From assembly GCA_028718185.1 (NCBI GenBank), contig JAQUMH010000010.1, positions 1-64,000 on the forward strand: 64,000 nucleotides of DNA. The letters are read 5' to 3'. Source of the DNA: Elusimicrobiota bacterium (GTDB lineage: Bacteria > Elusimicrobiota > UBA8919). A program made the translations under genes and the position numbers. Under the pieces are notes generated by a model. The model was not told where the DNA came from. It ran no database searches and was given only the letters and a program-made list of their open reading frames with translations. Shown here piece after piece: positions 8,877-17,717 of this stretch. Each line of letters starts with the position of its first letter. The stretch's first letter is position 1.

Positions 8877-10886
8877 ATGCGAAATTGGATAGTTTTAGGA
8901 ATGGTATTTGGCATGTGTCTAACTTGCACAGGGCAAGTTGAGGCAAAAAAGAAAGACATAAGTAAAAAAGCTACTACCCCTAAGAAAAGTGAAACTGTTA
9001 ATAAGAAGAAAGTATCTGTCCCGAACATAAAGATTGAAGCAGAAGACTTTGATAAGGGTGGGGAAGGTGTAGGCTATCACGATATAGAAGCAAATAATAG
9101 AGGAGGGCAATATCGTACTGATGAAGGAGTAGATATAGAGAATTGTAGTGAAGGTGGTTATAATGTTGGGTACGTTTTGGCAGGTGAATGGTTAAAATAT
9201 ACAATAAATATAAAAACAGCAGGAACATATACAATAGAAGTGAGAGTAGCGTGTGGTGGTAATGGTGGTAGTTTCCACATAGAGATAGATGATGTAGACA
9301 AAACAGGACCGTTGACAGTTCCTGACACAGGTGGTTGGCAGACTTGGCAAACTCTAATAAAGAAAGGAGTAAGTTTAAGTGCAGGGCAACATATAATGAA
9401 GTTGGCGATGGATACGATTGGCACTGAGGCTACCGGTAATTTCAATTACATAAATCTTAAATACGAAAGCGAACAAAGTGATGCTGCTACAGAAGAAAAA
9501 CCGACTAAAAATGTTGCTAAAAAATTGACGGATATTTCTGGTAATATAGCCAAAGGGAAACCGGTTGTAGCATCATCAATAGAAGCGGGATATGGTAATG
9601 AGGCGAGTAACGCGGTAGATGGTAATATGTCAACACGATGGTCATCAACATATAGTGACCCGCAATGGGTACAGGTTGATTTAGGCACAACATATAACAT
9701 AACAAAAGTTGTATTAAAATGGGAAGAAGCATATGGTAAAGATTATGAGATACAAGTATCAAATTCAAGTAATGGTATCTGGCAAACAATATATACAAAA
9801 ACAGGTGGAACAGGCGGCACAGAAGATATACCGTCATTAAGTGGCAATGGTAGATATGTTCGAATGTATGGGACATCAAGAAAGACAAATTACGGATATT
9901 CATTATATGAGTTTGAGATATATGGCCAAGTAGAACCATTAACACCGATAATAACTGTAACATCGCCAAATGGTAATGAAATATGGCGTCCGGCAAATAG
10001 CGACCAGACAGTAAAATGGACTAGTGCAGGAATAACAGGAAATGTTAATATTGATATATCAACAGATGGAGGGACTACATGGACTTCATTGGTATCCAAC
10101 ACGCCAAATGACGGCAGTCATCTGGTAAAAACACCAAACACACCAAGCACAACCTGCCGAATAAGGGTTCAGAAATCCGATGGCAGTCCAACAGATACAT
10201 CCAATAATAATTTTACAATTAGTACCTTTACACCTGTAAGAATAATGCCTCTCGGAGATTCAATAACTGCCTTTAACCCTAATTACCGTACCCATTTATG
10301 GACATTACTGAACCCTGATACTGACCACCCGAATTTAGATTTTGTCGGAAGTGTGACAGATAATAACTGCCCAGACCCAAATCATGAAGGACATGGCGGC
10401 TATACAATAGGTGGTCTTGGAAATCCGCCCGAACATAACGGACTTTATAATAATATTGACGCATGGCTAACACTGAATCAACCCGATATTATTTTACTGC
10501 ATATTGGAACAAATGATGTCGGTAGTTTTACAGGCGACTTGCTCGCTAATACGCCGGATAGACTTAGTGCTCTTATAGATAAAATCACGACAAAATTGCC
10601 AGATATAAAAATTTATGTAGTGTCAATTATTCCTATCGCTAGTTATGGTGCCAAGACGGTTACTGAATTGCATAATGATGTTACTAAATATAACAATGCA
10701 ATTCCCAGTGTAGTAGCAGCAAAACAAAAACAGGGCAAAAAAGTTTATTTTGTTGATATGAATACCGAAGCTAACATTATCCCTGCCACGGATCTTAGAG
10801 ATGGTTGTCATGTTAGCCAGTCTGGCGCCGATAAAATGGCTGACGTCTGGTATAGTCATCTTACAAGACCTCCATCTAAAAAATAA
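8877..10886 (+). CDS. Secreted modular esterase: CBM6, F5/8C (CBM32-like), Ig-like, SGNH/CE3-like
   Basis: Product of 669 residues. The signal peptide is MRNWIVLGMVFGMCLTCTG, cut near VEA-KKK, followed by a Lys/Thr linker. Domains: CBM6 (about 47-200, IEAEDFDKGGEG and GEWLKYTINI), discoidin or F5/8 type C (about 220-350, NAVDGNMSTRWSS and GRYVRMYG), a KRE9-like beta-sandwich (about 355-445, SPNGNEIWRP), then an SGNH hydrolase (about 450-669). The catalytic motifs are complete: GDSIT with S462, GTND at 544-547, and DGCH with D642 and H645. The order and the HEGHGGYTIGG segment resemble carbohydrate esterase family 3. It probably removes acetyl groups from a polysaccharide outside the cell. The start follows AAGGAG. 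The signal sequence is shared with the products at 14298 and 20984. Confidence 0.85.
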   Translation: MRNWIVLGMVFGMCLTCTGQVEAKKKDISKKATTPKKSETVNKKKVSVPNIKIEAEDFDKGGEGVGYHDIEANNRGGQYRTDEGVDIENCSEGGYNVGYVLAGEWLKYTINIKTAGTYTIEVRVACGGNGGSFHIEIDDVDKTGPLTVPDTGGWQTWQTLIKKGVSLSAGQHIMKLAMDTIGTEATGNFNYINLKYESEQSDAATEEKPTKNVAKKLTDISGNIAKGKPVVASSIEAGYGNEASNAVDGNMSTRWSSTYSDPQWVQVDLGTTYNITKVVLKWEEAYGKDYEIQVSNSSNGIWQTIYTKTGGTGGTEDIPSLSGNGRYVRMYGTSRKTNYGYSLYEFEIYGQVEPLTPIITVTSPNGNEIWRPANSDQTVKWTSAGITGNVNIDISTDGGTTWTSLVSNTPNDGSHLVKTPNTPSTTCRIRVQKSDGSPTDTSNNNFTISTFTPVRIMPLGDSITAFNPNYRTHLWTLLNPDTDHPNLDFVGSVTDNNCPDPNHEGHGGYTIGGLGNPPEHNGLYNNIDAWLTLNQPDIILLHIGTNDVGSFTGDLLANTPDRLSALIDKITTKLPDIKIYVVSIIPIASYGAKTVTELHNDVTKYNNAIPSVVAAKQKQGKKVYFVDMNTEANIIPATDLRDGCHVSQSGADKMADVWYSHLTRPPSKK

Positions 10887-10924
10887 TTGATAAAGCAATG
10901 TCATTACCAACACTTGTATAGTAT

Positions 10925-10953
10925 TTGACAAGAAGTAAAAATTTATATACAAT
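10925..10953 (+). promoter_or_regulatory. Sigma70-type promoter for the amino-sugar operon
   Basis: TTGACA (10925-10930) and TACAAT (10948-10953) are separated by exactly 17 bases, 35 bases upstream of the BadF/NAGK-like start codon. It is the best-matching promoter in the window. Confidence 0.7.
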
Positions 10954-10988
10954 TTATTTTAAACATATTTAAATACAAAAGGTTTTTA

Positions 10989-11963
10989 ATGAAAAAAGAA
11001 TTTTTCCTTGGTATAGACGGCGGAGCTTCAAAAACTGCAGCAGTGCTAACAGACTCTGAAGGGAATATTTTATCTGATTATAAAACTTCTGGAATTCATA
11101 TTAGTTCTCTAGGCAAACCTCAGTTAAAATCCTGTCTTTTATTATTGGAAGTTATCCAAACTATTTGCAAAAAAGGTAAAATATCACCAAAAGATGTACG
11201 ATTTTTTTCTTTTGGACTGTCAGGTATAGATTTCGATGACCAGCAGCCGATACAACTCAAAGAAATTTCAAGAGTATCAGGTATTCCTAAAGAAAAAATA
11301 ATACTTGTTAATGACGCAATAATCGCTCTGTGGGGCGCAACCCCTAATCCAGCAGCGGGGCTTTTTTCACATGGGAGTAGTTTCACAAATGCTTTAAGAC
11401 CAAAATACGGCAATGAAACACTATTTCATCATCTTTGTTTAGCTGTGTCGACATATGATTTACGTACCGAGGTATTTGTTCGTATTTTAAGAATGATTGA
11501 AGGTCGTGAGAAATCCACTCCGCTTAAAAGAAAAATAATGAAATTTCTTAATATCAAAAGTGATGATGTTTTTTGCCGGAAACTTTATTTAGACGAAATT
11601 CACTGGAGAGAGAAAAGAGCTACAGCCAGGATAATTTACAATGAATGGTTAAAAGGGGATACTACCGCCGCATATCTGGTAAATAAAGCTATAGATGAAT
11701 ATGTCCTTATTGCGATAACAATGATAAATAAAATAGACTCTGAATCCGCGCATATTGTATTTGGCGGCGGGGTTATTAATAACGCTCCAAGAAAATTCTG
11801 GAAAATCCTTGTTAAGAAAATACATAATTCTTATCCTAATGTAGTTGTCAAACCTCCTGACTTGCCTCCTGAATACGGAGCAGTCGTACTGGCTGCGGAT
11901 AAAGCAGGATATGAACCGCAGGAATATTTTAAAAAAATACTTGCGACAAAATCGCGTATTTAA
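10989..11963 (+). CDS. BadF/BadG/BcrA-type ATPase, N-acetylglucosamine kinase-like
   Basis: Product of 324 residues. FLGIDGGASKT (residues 6-16) is the phosphate-binding loop of the ASKHA fold, and VNDAIIALWGA is the second conserved strand with its Asp. The family includes N-acetylglucosamine kinases and 2-hydroxyacyl-CoA dehydratase activators. The latter carry a Cys cluster that is absent here, and the neighbours are sugar enzymes, so a sugar kinase is favoured. The usual glycine-rich GTGS segment is replaced by LFSHGSSFTNAL, which is atypical. It is cytoplasmic and the first gene after a strong promoter, followed by a NagB-like protein and GH4, suggesting phosphorylation of imported or released amino sugar. 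Confidence 0.72.
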   Translation: MKKEFFLGIDGGASKTAAVLTDSEGNILSDYKTSGIHISSLGKPQLKSCLLLLEVIQTICKKGKISPKDVRFFSFGLSGIDFDDQQPIQLKEISRVSGIPKEKIILVNDAIIALWGATPNPAAGLFSHGSSFTNALRPKYGNETLFHHLCLAVSTYDLRTEVFVRILRMIEGREKSTPLKRKIMKFLNIKSDDVFCRKLYLDEIHWREKRATARIIYNEWLKGDTTAAYLVNKAIDEYVLIAITMINKIDSESAHIVFGGGVINNAPRKFWKILVKKIHNSYPNVVVKPPDLPPEYGAVVLAADKAGYEPQEYFKKILATKSRI

Positions 11964-11984
11964 ATGTATAAGAATTTTAATGTT

Positions 11985-12057
11985 TAGCAGAGCTAACGCT
12001 CTGCGGCTACAATATCAATTGGTTTGTAGCTGCAAAGCGAAGCTTTGCCTAATTTGA
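11985..12057. repeat. Pair of palindromic extragenic elements in opposite orientations
   Basis: An inverted copy (AGCAGAGCTAACGCTCTGC then GGCTACA) is followed 14 bases later by a forward copy (TGTAGCTGCAAAGCGAAGC then TTTGC). They lie between the kinase and deaminase-like genes inside the presumed operon, so the transcript would carry two hairpins here. Confidence 0.6.
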
Positions 12058-12067
12058 AAAAGATAAT

Positions 12068-12970
12068 ATGATAAATAAAACTTTTGGCAAAAACAAACAT
12101 AAAGTGCCTGTAACAATATTCAATGACGCTGAAGAATTAGGAAAGGTCCTTGCAAAAGAAATATTATATAAAATATCCGAAGCAAAGGATAAAAAACGTC
12201 CGTTTTTATTAGGATGTCCCGGGGGTAGAAGCCCGCAATCCACATATTTTGCGATTGGCGAACAGGCAAAACTGTCAGGTGCAGATTTATCTCATGTTGT
12301 AATAGTTATGATGGACGATTACGTAGTACAGAAAGGGAAAAAATTTGTTTATTGTCCCAAAAATGCACATTACAGTTGTCATCGCTTTGCCCGTAAAGAT
12401 ATTTTAAATGTAATAAACAAAGGAATTAAAAATAAATTCCGGATACAGAAAAAAAATGTATGGTTCCCTGACCCCGCGAATATTTCCGAATACGATATTA
12501 AACTGAAGAAAGCTGGTGGTGTAGATTTATTTCTTATCGCTTCAGGAGCTTCAGACGGGCACGTGGCATTCAACCCACACGGAAGTCCAATTGACAGTAA
12601 AACCCGTATAGTGAAACTTGCAGAAACAACCCGTAAAGATAATATCAAAACATTTCCCAAATTTAAAAGTATTGATGATGTCCCGCATTACGGAGTATCA
12701 GTTGGATTGGAAACCTTAACTTTATTATCAAAAGAAGTAATACTTGTTATACACGGACAGAACAAGAAAGAAGCCGCCCGTTATATTTCCGCATTAGATG
12801 ATTTTACGCCTGATTGGCCCGTAAGTATTATTTTTAGATGCAAAAAACCTCGCATCTTTATTGATAAAACTGCTTACCCGTCAGCTATTTCTACTTCCAT
12901 AAAAAAGAATATGAAAGATGAAGGAATGATTATAGATATGTTGTTGACAAAATTATTACAGGAGGAATAG
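12068..12970 (+). CDS. NagB-like glucosamine-6-phosphate deaminase/isomerase family protein
   Basis: Product of 300 residues with the NagB layout: LGCPGGRSPQSTY (phosphate loop), MMDDYV with D83 at the place of the catalytic Asp of MDEYV, SDGHVAFNP with D163 and H165, then TRIVKLAETTRKDN and VPHYGVSVGLETL. NagB enzymes convert glucosamine-6-phosphate to fructose-6-phosphate and ammonia. One oddity matters: the Glu of the Asp-His-Glu ring-opening triad (AFNEP in NagB) is Pro170 here. The protein may therefore handle a different amino-sugar phosphate or be an isomerase of another type. It ends in a GGAGGA box that serves the next gene four bases on, so the two are likely translationally coupled. 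The gene symbol is withheld because of the triad change. Confidence 0.75.
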   Translation: MINKTFGKNKHKVPVTIFNDAEELGKVLAKEILYKISEAKDKKRPFLLGCPGGRSPQSTYFAIGEQAKLSGADLSHVVIVMMDDYVVQKGKKFVYCPKNAHYSCHRFARKDILNVINKGIKNKFRIQKKNVWFPDPANISEYDIKLKKAGGVDLFLIASGASDGHVAFNPHGSPIDSKTRIVKLAETTRKDNIKTFPKFKSIDDVPHYGVSVGLETLTLLSKEVILVIHGQNKKEAARYISALDDFTPDWPVSIIFRCKKPRIFIDKTAYPSAISTSIKKNMKDEGMIIDMLLTKLLQEE

Positions 12971-12974
12971 TAAA

Positions 12975-14240
12975 ATGAAAAAAGGTATTTCTGTTTGTGT
13001 TGTAGGAGCTGGGAGTTCTTACACTCCCGTATTGATAGAAGGAATATTAGCACAATCTCCGGAAAAGTTACCCATCACTTCTATCCAATTCACGGATATT
13101 GATACCAAACGTCTTGGATTAATGACGGGACTATCTGAAAGAATGATTAAACAAAGCGGGAGGAATATTGCTCTTAAAAGCGATGTCAATCTTGAAAAGA
13201 TGCTGGAAGGTTCTGATTTCGTAATCACCCAGATACGTGTCGGCGGGATGGATGCACGTCATTTAGATGAGAGTATCCCGCTTAAATACGGAATCATCGG
13301 GCAGGAAACAACCGGACCTGGAGGAATGTTCAAAGCACTTCGCACTATTCCTTATATGATAGAAATAGCAAATAAAGTCCAGCGAATAGTTCCCGATGCT
13401 TTTATACTGAATTATACAAATCCAAGCGGAATCATAACCGAATCAGTAACCAATTATACAAAAGCAAAATTCATAGGATTATGTTCGGGTATCCCGGGTA
13501 TGATAAAAGATATAAAAGAAGAGTTTAAAGAAAAGTATCCTGACCTTAAAGCATATAGCGTAGGACTTAACCATCTTGGTTTTATATATAAGATAATTTC
13601 AAACGGAAAAGATGTAATTAACGAGATTATTGACGAGCAGTGCCGAAAGGATAAAACTAATTCACTGGATATAAAACTATCGAGAATATTTCGCGCTATA
13701 CCAATATCTTATCTTAATTATTATTATCATCATGACCACTACTTTAAGAAATTAAAATCTTCTGAACTCACACGGGCACAAACCATCAAACTGCTTGAGC
13801 AGGAAGTATTTAAAGACGCAGCAGACATTAACATATCACATAAACCCGAAGTACTTAAAAAACGAGGTGGCGGTGGTTATGCTTTCGTTACTTTTAGCTG
13901 TATGTCGGCAATATATAATAACACAGGTGAGGAACTTGTTATGAGCACCCAGAACAAAGGTTGTGTAGAAGGTATCGATGATAATAGTGTCGTGGAAATT
14001 GCTTGTAAACTAACTTCAAAAGGTGCAAAACCTATTAAAGTGGGCGAGATTCCAATAGCATTCAGAGGACTTATACAAGCAGTCAAAACATATGAAACAC
14101 TTACGGTAGAAGCAGCTGTAAAGAAAAGCAAAGCAATTGCTCTCCAGGCACTGGTAAGCCATCCTTTAGTAGGCGACCTTGATATAGCAGAACCGCTTCT
14201 TGAAGAAATGTTAAAAGCACATAAATTAGAATATAAATAG
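12975..14240 (+). CDS. Glycoside hydrolase family 4, 6-phospho-beta-glucosidase-like
   Basis: Product of 421 residues with GH4 hallmarks: an N-terminal NAD-binding strand (ISVCVVGAGSSYTP), QIRVGGMDARHLDE, GQETTGPGG, RTIPYM and NYTNPSGI. C170 (LCSGIPG) and H200 (LNHLGF) match the positions of the Mn2+ ligands in phospho-beta-glucosidases. GH4 enzymes work by NAD-dependent oxidation-elimination and usually cleave 6-phosphorylated glycosides in the cytoplasm. GH4 also contains alpha-galactosidases and alpha-glucosidases, but the QETTG and Cys/His motifs favour the phospho-beta-glucosidase branch. The start is 4 bases after the NagB-like stop, with the ribosome-binding site inside the upstream gene. 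Confidence 0.85.
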   Translation: MKKGISVCVVGAGSSYTPVLIEGILAQSPEKLPITSIQFTDIDTKRLGLMTGLSERMIKQSGRNIALKSDVNLEKMLEGSDFVITQIRVGGMDARHLDESIPLKYGIIGQETTGPGGMFKALRTIPYMIEIANKVQRIVPDAFILNYTNPSGIITESVTNYTKAKFIGLCSGIPGMIKDIKEEFKEKYPDLKAYSVGLNHLGFIYKIISNGKDVINEIIDEQCRKDKTNSLDIKLSRIFRAIPISYLNYYYHHDHYFKKLKSSELTRAQTIKLLEQEVFKDAADINISHKPEVLKKRGGGGYAFVTFSCMSAIYNNTGEELVMSTQNKGCVEGIDDNSVVEIACKLTSKGAKPIKVGEIPIAFRGLIQAVKTYETLTVEAAVKKSKAIALQALVSHPLVGDLDIAEPLLEEMLKAHKLEYK

Positions 14241-14297
14241 TTTTTGTCCTGATGAACATGGGATACAAACTAATTGTAAAAAAGGAGGTAACTGCAA

Positions 14298-15110
14298 ATG
14301 CGGAAATTGGTGGTTTTTGGGTTAGTATTAGGTATGTGTATAAGTTGTATTGGACAAGTTGAAGCAGTAAAGAAATCAATCAAGAAAAAAACAACTACGC
14401 AAGTACAAGGTGCTAAAAAAAGCACGAGTACTCCTGTGGCAGGACTTGTGGGATACTGGAAATTCGACGAAGGAACCGGCACTATCGCAAATGATTCTTC
14501 CGGTAACGGAAACAAGGGAACTATTAGTGGATGCAACTGGGTAGAAGGAAAAGTAAAATCTGCTTTGGAGTTTAATGGGACAAATGCTTATGTAAATTGT
14601 GGTAATGGTGCAAGTTTGAATTTAACTGATAGTATGACAATATCAGCGTGGGTTAAAGTTCCGGAGCTTTTGCCACAAAATGGTATTGGTCCAATTATAG
14701 GAAAAAAACATCTTGGCGGAACTACATTTGGATATTGGTTGGCTGCTTCTGAATATGGAATAATAACACTTAGTGTAAGCAACGGCACAGTTTCTGATAG
14801 TGGTCAGTCATCGACTAAACTTGCGGCGAATGTTTGGCAAATGCTAACTGCTACATTTTCAAGCGGTAAGATAAATTATTATTACAACGGAGTTTTGTTT
14901 GATTCAGACAATATTTCAGCATCAATTACAACCATTTCATCAGGAAGCGAAAATTTAGCTATAGGTGCAAGTAGCGCGATGGACGCCGGCGGTCCGTATT
15001 TTTTCAAAGGTATCATTGACGAAGTTAAGCTATACAATAGAGCTTTAAGTGCTGATGAAATTAAGGCAGAATATAACGCAGTAGCAGGCAAACTTAACAT
15101 TAAACAGTAA
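14298..15110 (+). CDS. Secreted LamG / concanavalin-A-like lectin domain protein
   Basis: Product of 270 residues. The signal peptide MRKLVVFGLVLGMCISC is nearly the same as that of the esterase at 8877. A Lys/Thr linker is followed by one LamG-like jelly roll (about residues 50-265). Its marks are VGYWKFDEGTG, DSSGNGNKG, ALEFNGTNAYV, MTISAWVK and the terminal IDEVKLYNRALSADEIKAEY. Such domains bind carbohydrate or calcium and carry no catalytic signature here. AAGGAGG stands 10 bases before the ATG. It is probably a stand-alone glycan-binding surface or periplasmic protein. Confidence 0.8.
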   Translation: MRKLVVFGLVLGMCISCIGQVEAVKKSIKKKTTTQVQGAKKSTSTPVAGLVGYWKFDEGTGTIANDSSGNGNKGTISGCNWVEGKVKSALEFNGTNAYVNCGNGASLNLTDSMTISAWVKVPELLPQNGIGPIIGKKHLGGTTFGYWLAASEYGIITLSVSNGTVSDSGQSSTKLAANVWQMLTATFSSGKINYYYNGVLFDSDNISASITTISSGSENLAIGASSAMDAGGPYFFKGIIDEVKLYNRALSADEIKAEYNAVAGKLNIKQ

Positions 15111-15164
15111 AATCAATAGCTATATGCGGATTATGAACTATAATCGCTATAGAAGAGGATTAAC

Positions 15165-15869
15165 ATGAAAAGAAAATATTTATCAATTGTTTTTTTAGCA
15201 GGAATTGTAGTAAGTTGTATTTGTACTGATGACTGTTTGAGTGAAACAAGTAAACAACAAGTTAAGAAAGTTCAGGCTGAAAAATCGAAAAACACTTCAG
15301 GTAATCTGATTAGAAATCCCGGAGCAGAGGATGATATTGACTGGTGGTCTTCATTTATACCCTACCAAAATGCAATAAGCTGGGGGACAACTGATAAAGA
15401 AGCACATACCGGAAAAAAGAGTGCATATCTGGTTTTATTAAACTGCAATGTAATTCCTGACGATATGATTCTCTCAAAACCTTTTTTTGAAGCAGGACTT
15501 ATTGTAGGGAAATCTACAGGTACTTACTATCGCTGTATAGCACCTGAAGGTTATCAGGTCAAGCCAAATACAAAATATTATTTTTCGTTCTGGTTAAAAG
15601 GCAAAGGGTTCACTGGCGGTTTGTCAGTAGTTCCTTGGGGATTTGACGATAACGGTAGTTCCTGTGATAGATTTATAAAATCTACTTTGGATAAAAAAAT
15701 TGTTACTTCTGATTACTGGACAGAATATAAAGGGTACTTTACCATGAAAGAGACTACTAAAAAAATAGTATTAGTATTTTACGTTAATGCAAAAGATAAT
15801 ATAGACGCTACTCAGGGAGCAACTTTTTACGTAGATGATGTCTATATAGGTTTAACAGAACCAAAATAA
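15165..15869 (+). CDS. Putative lipoprotein with CBM4/9-like carbohydrate-binding domain
   Basis: Product of 234 residues. The N-terminus MKRKYLSIVFLAGIVVSC fits a lipobox (VVSC, Cys18), so membrane anchoring is likely. A Lys/Gln/Ser linker leads into NLIRNPGAED, the usual opening of CBM4/9-type domains. NTKYYFSFWLKGKG and a closing ATFYVDDVYIG complete the jelly-roll pattern. No catalytic domain is present. It is followed by a GH123-like gene whose secreted product it might assist. Confidence 0.68.
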   Translation: MKRKYLSIVFLAGIVVSCICTDDCLSETSKQQVKKVQAEKSKNTSGNLIRNPGAEDDIDWWSSFIPYQNAISWGTTDKEAHTGKKSAYLVLLNCNVIPDDMILSKPFFEAGLIVGKSTGTYYRCIAPEGYQVKPNTKYYFSFWLKGKGFTGGLSVVPWGFDDNGSSCDRFIKSTLDKKIVTSDYWTEYKGYFTMKETTKKIVLVFYVNAKDNIDATQGATFYVDDVYIGLTEPK

Positions 15870-15907
15870 TTTCTGTTAACTATAAATTTAAATTATGGGG
15901 ATTTTAA

Positions 15908-15940
15908 TGTAGCAGCAAAGCGACAGCTTTGCTTAAGTTA
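15908..15940 (+). repeat. Palindromic extragenic element
   Basis: TGTAGCAGCAAAGCGACAGC then TTTGCTTAAGTTA: a hairpin of the dispersed family lying directly before the ribosome-binding site (AGGAGG, 15941-15946) of the next gene, where it might affect translation. Confidence 0.6.
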
Positions 15941-15953
15941 AGGAGGTATGGAA

Positions 15954-17717
15954 ATGTTATGTTTTAAAAGAATTGTTTTAGTACTTGTATTTATTGTCGG
16001 CATATGTTTTTTATGTAGTATTTGTAAAAGCGCCGAGTTATACGATGCGTTTTTAGAAAATTCTATAACTAAAGTGTTACGAGATAAGACATATCAAAGA
16101 AAAGAGAAAGCAATATCGCTATATTCTGCAAAAGACGAATATGAGGATGGCCAGATTATAATTATCCCTAAAGGTAAAAACGATTTAAAAGGTATAAAGA
16201 TACAATTTAGTGATTTAGTCGGTAAAGATACTCAAGGAAAAGTAATAACATTAAGTCCAACTAATTTTGAATATTATCCGGTTGCATGGATAAAAGGAAG
16301 AAATCTTTCTGAAAATTTAAATAATAGTCTTATTCAGCAGTATTTGACTCCGCGAAAACTTACACTTGAAGATGTTGCGGCTTATCAGCCGAGCGCTTTT
16401 CGACCTGATACAGTATTTGATGCACATCCCGGACAAAATTTTGTAGTTTGGCTTAGTTTTTACGTTCCTAAAAATACAGTAGCAGGAACTTATACAGGAA
16501 CAGTATCTGTAATCCCTGAAAACGAAAAACGCGAAGATTTAAAAATAAGTTTAACAGTCTGGGATTTTGTTTTAATAGATAAATGTCCATTATCTTTTCT
16601 CGTTATCTCAGATTTTAAAGCAGGATCTAAATGTACCGGTCTGAGCGAGTTTGAATATGCCAAATATAGTGCTAAACACATGCTAAAGCTTCATCGTGGA
16701 AATACTTATTTGGATTGGTCTCCGCCAAGTGAAGGCAGTTACGATACTTTTGATAAACAGACAGAAGAACTTATGCAACTTGGAATGAATAAATTCTGGA
16801 TTTTTATAGACCAGAGATATTTTTATCCTGCGGGATCACTTCGTATTAAAAACAATGATGAACGTATGGGACCAGAACGACAAGCAATTCTCAAAAGAAT
16901 GTACAACCATCTGAAAGAGAAAGAGTGGTTAAACAATTTTTTAATATATACATGGGATGAACCAGACTTTACCCAAGAAGGTATTCTTGAGAAGTGGCAA
17001 AAATCGCAGCAACAAGTAAAAGATGCAGGATTTGCTAATTGGCTAACAACTTTTGCCGGTAGAGCAGAGCACGCACTTGACCAGATGGTTGGTTATGCCG
17101 GTATATGGGGGGCTAACCTTCGTCTTTTTGATGGAGGACCAACAGACGAATTTATAAAAGCACGTAAGAAAGCAGGCGACAAGATAGGTTGGTATTGGGG
17201 CAGCCCTGTACTTGCTCCAGCTAAAAACTTTGATTTGACTTTAATAGAAGGACGAACTATACATTGGCTTGCTTTTAAATATGGTATTGATTTGTTTGGT
17301 GCTTTTAATTATGACCTTGCTTGCAGACAAGGTGCAGATAGTCCTTGGCTTAATGATTATGCCTTTGTTACTCCGCAAGGAATAAATAAAATCTGGAAAA
17401 ATAGGGAAGAAGTCATTATGGGAGATTCGTATGTATATCCCAATCCGGACTTGGATAAGACTAGACCTTTGTTAAGCACAATCAGTGAACATGTATTCCG
17501 GGAAGGCAGGGAAGATTATTGTTACCTGTATATGTTAGGTCAGTTAATTGAAAAACAAAAAAAACAAGGGAATACACAATTAGCGATGGAAGGCCAGAAT
17601 GCGCTTGATAAAAGTTCGGCTATGGTATATAAAAGTATTACAGAATGGTCTGCTAATCCTTCGGATATGTTTCAAGCGAGAAAAATGTTAGCTGAAGCTA
17701 TATTGAAATTAAAATGA
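15954..17717 (+). CDS. Secreted GH123-like / DUF4091 protein, paralogue 3
   Basis: Product of 587 residues with a hydrophobic leader MLCFKRIVLVLVFIVG, cut near KSA-ELY. AGGAGG is seven bases before the ATG at 15954 but only one base before the ATG at 15948. Paralogue 5 starts with the same MLCF, so I chose 15954. The layout is as in the other paralogues: WLSFYVPKNTVAGTYTG, acidic pair D335-E336 (TWDEPDF) and FREGREDYCYLYML. With the protein at 38300 it forms a second subgroup marked by FLENSITKVLRDK and VTPQGI. Its stop codon overlaps the start of the GH31 gene (ATGA), implying coupled translation and a shared pathway. Confidence 0.82.
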   Translation: MLCFKRIVLVLVFIVGICFLCSICKSAELYDAFLENSITKVLRDKTYQRKEKAISLYSAKDEYEDGQIIIIPKGKNDLKGIKIQFSDLVGKDTQGKVITLSPTNFEYYPVAWIKGRNLSENLNNSLIQQYLTPRKLTLEDVAAYQPSAFRPDTVFDAHPGQNFVVWLSFYVPKNTVAGTYTGTVSVIPENEKREDLKISLTVWDFVLIDKCPLSFLVISDFKAGSKCTGLSEFEYAKYSAKHMLKLHRGNTYLDWSPPSEGSYDTFDKQTEELMQLGMNKFWIFIDQRYFYPAGSLRIKNNDERMGPERQAILKRMYNHLKEKEWLNNFLIYTWDEPDFTQEGILEKWQKSQQQVKDAGFANWLTTFAGRAEHALDQMVGYAGIWGANLRLFDGGPTDEFIKARKKAGDKIGWYWGSPVLAPAKNFDLTLIEGRTIHWLAFKYGIDLFGAFNYDLACRQGADSPWLNDYAFVTPQGINKIWKNREEVIMGDSYVYPNPDLDKTRPLLSTISEHVFREGREDYCYLYMLGQLIEKQKKQGNTQLAMEGQNALDKSSAMVYKSITEWSANPSDMFQARKMLAEAILKLK

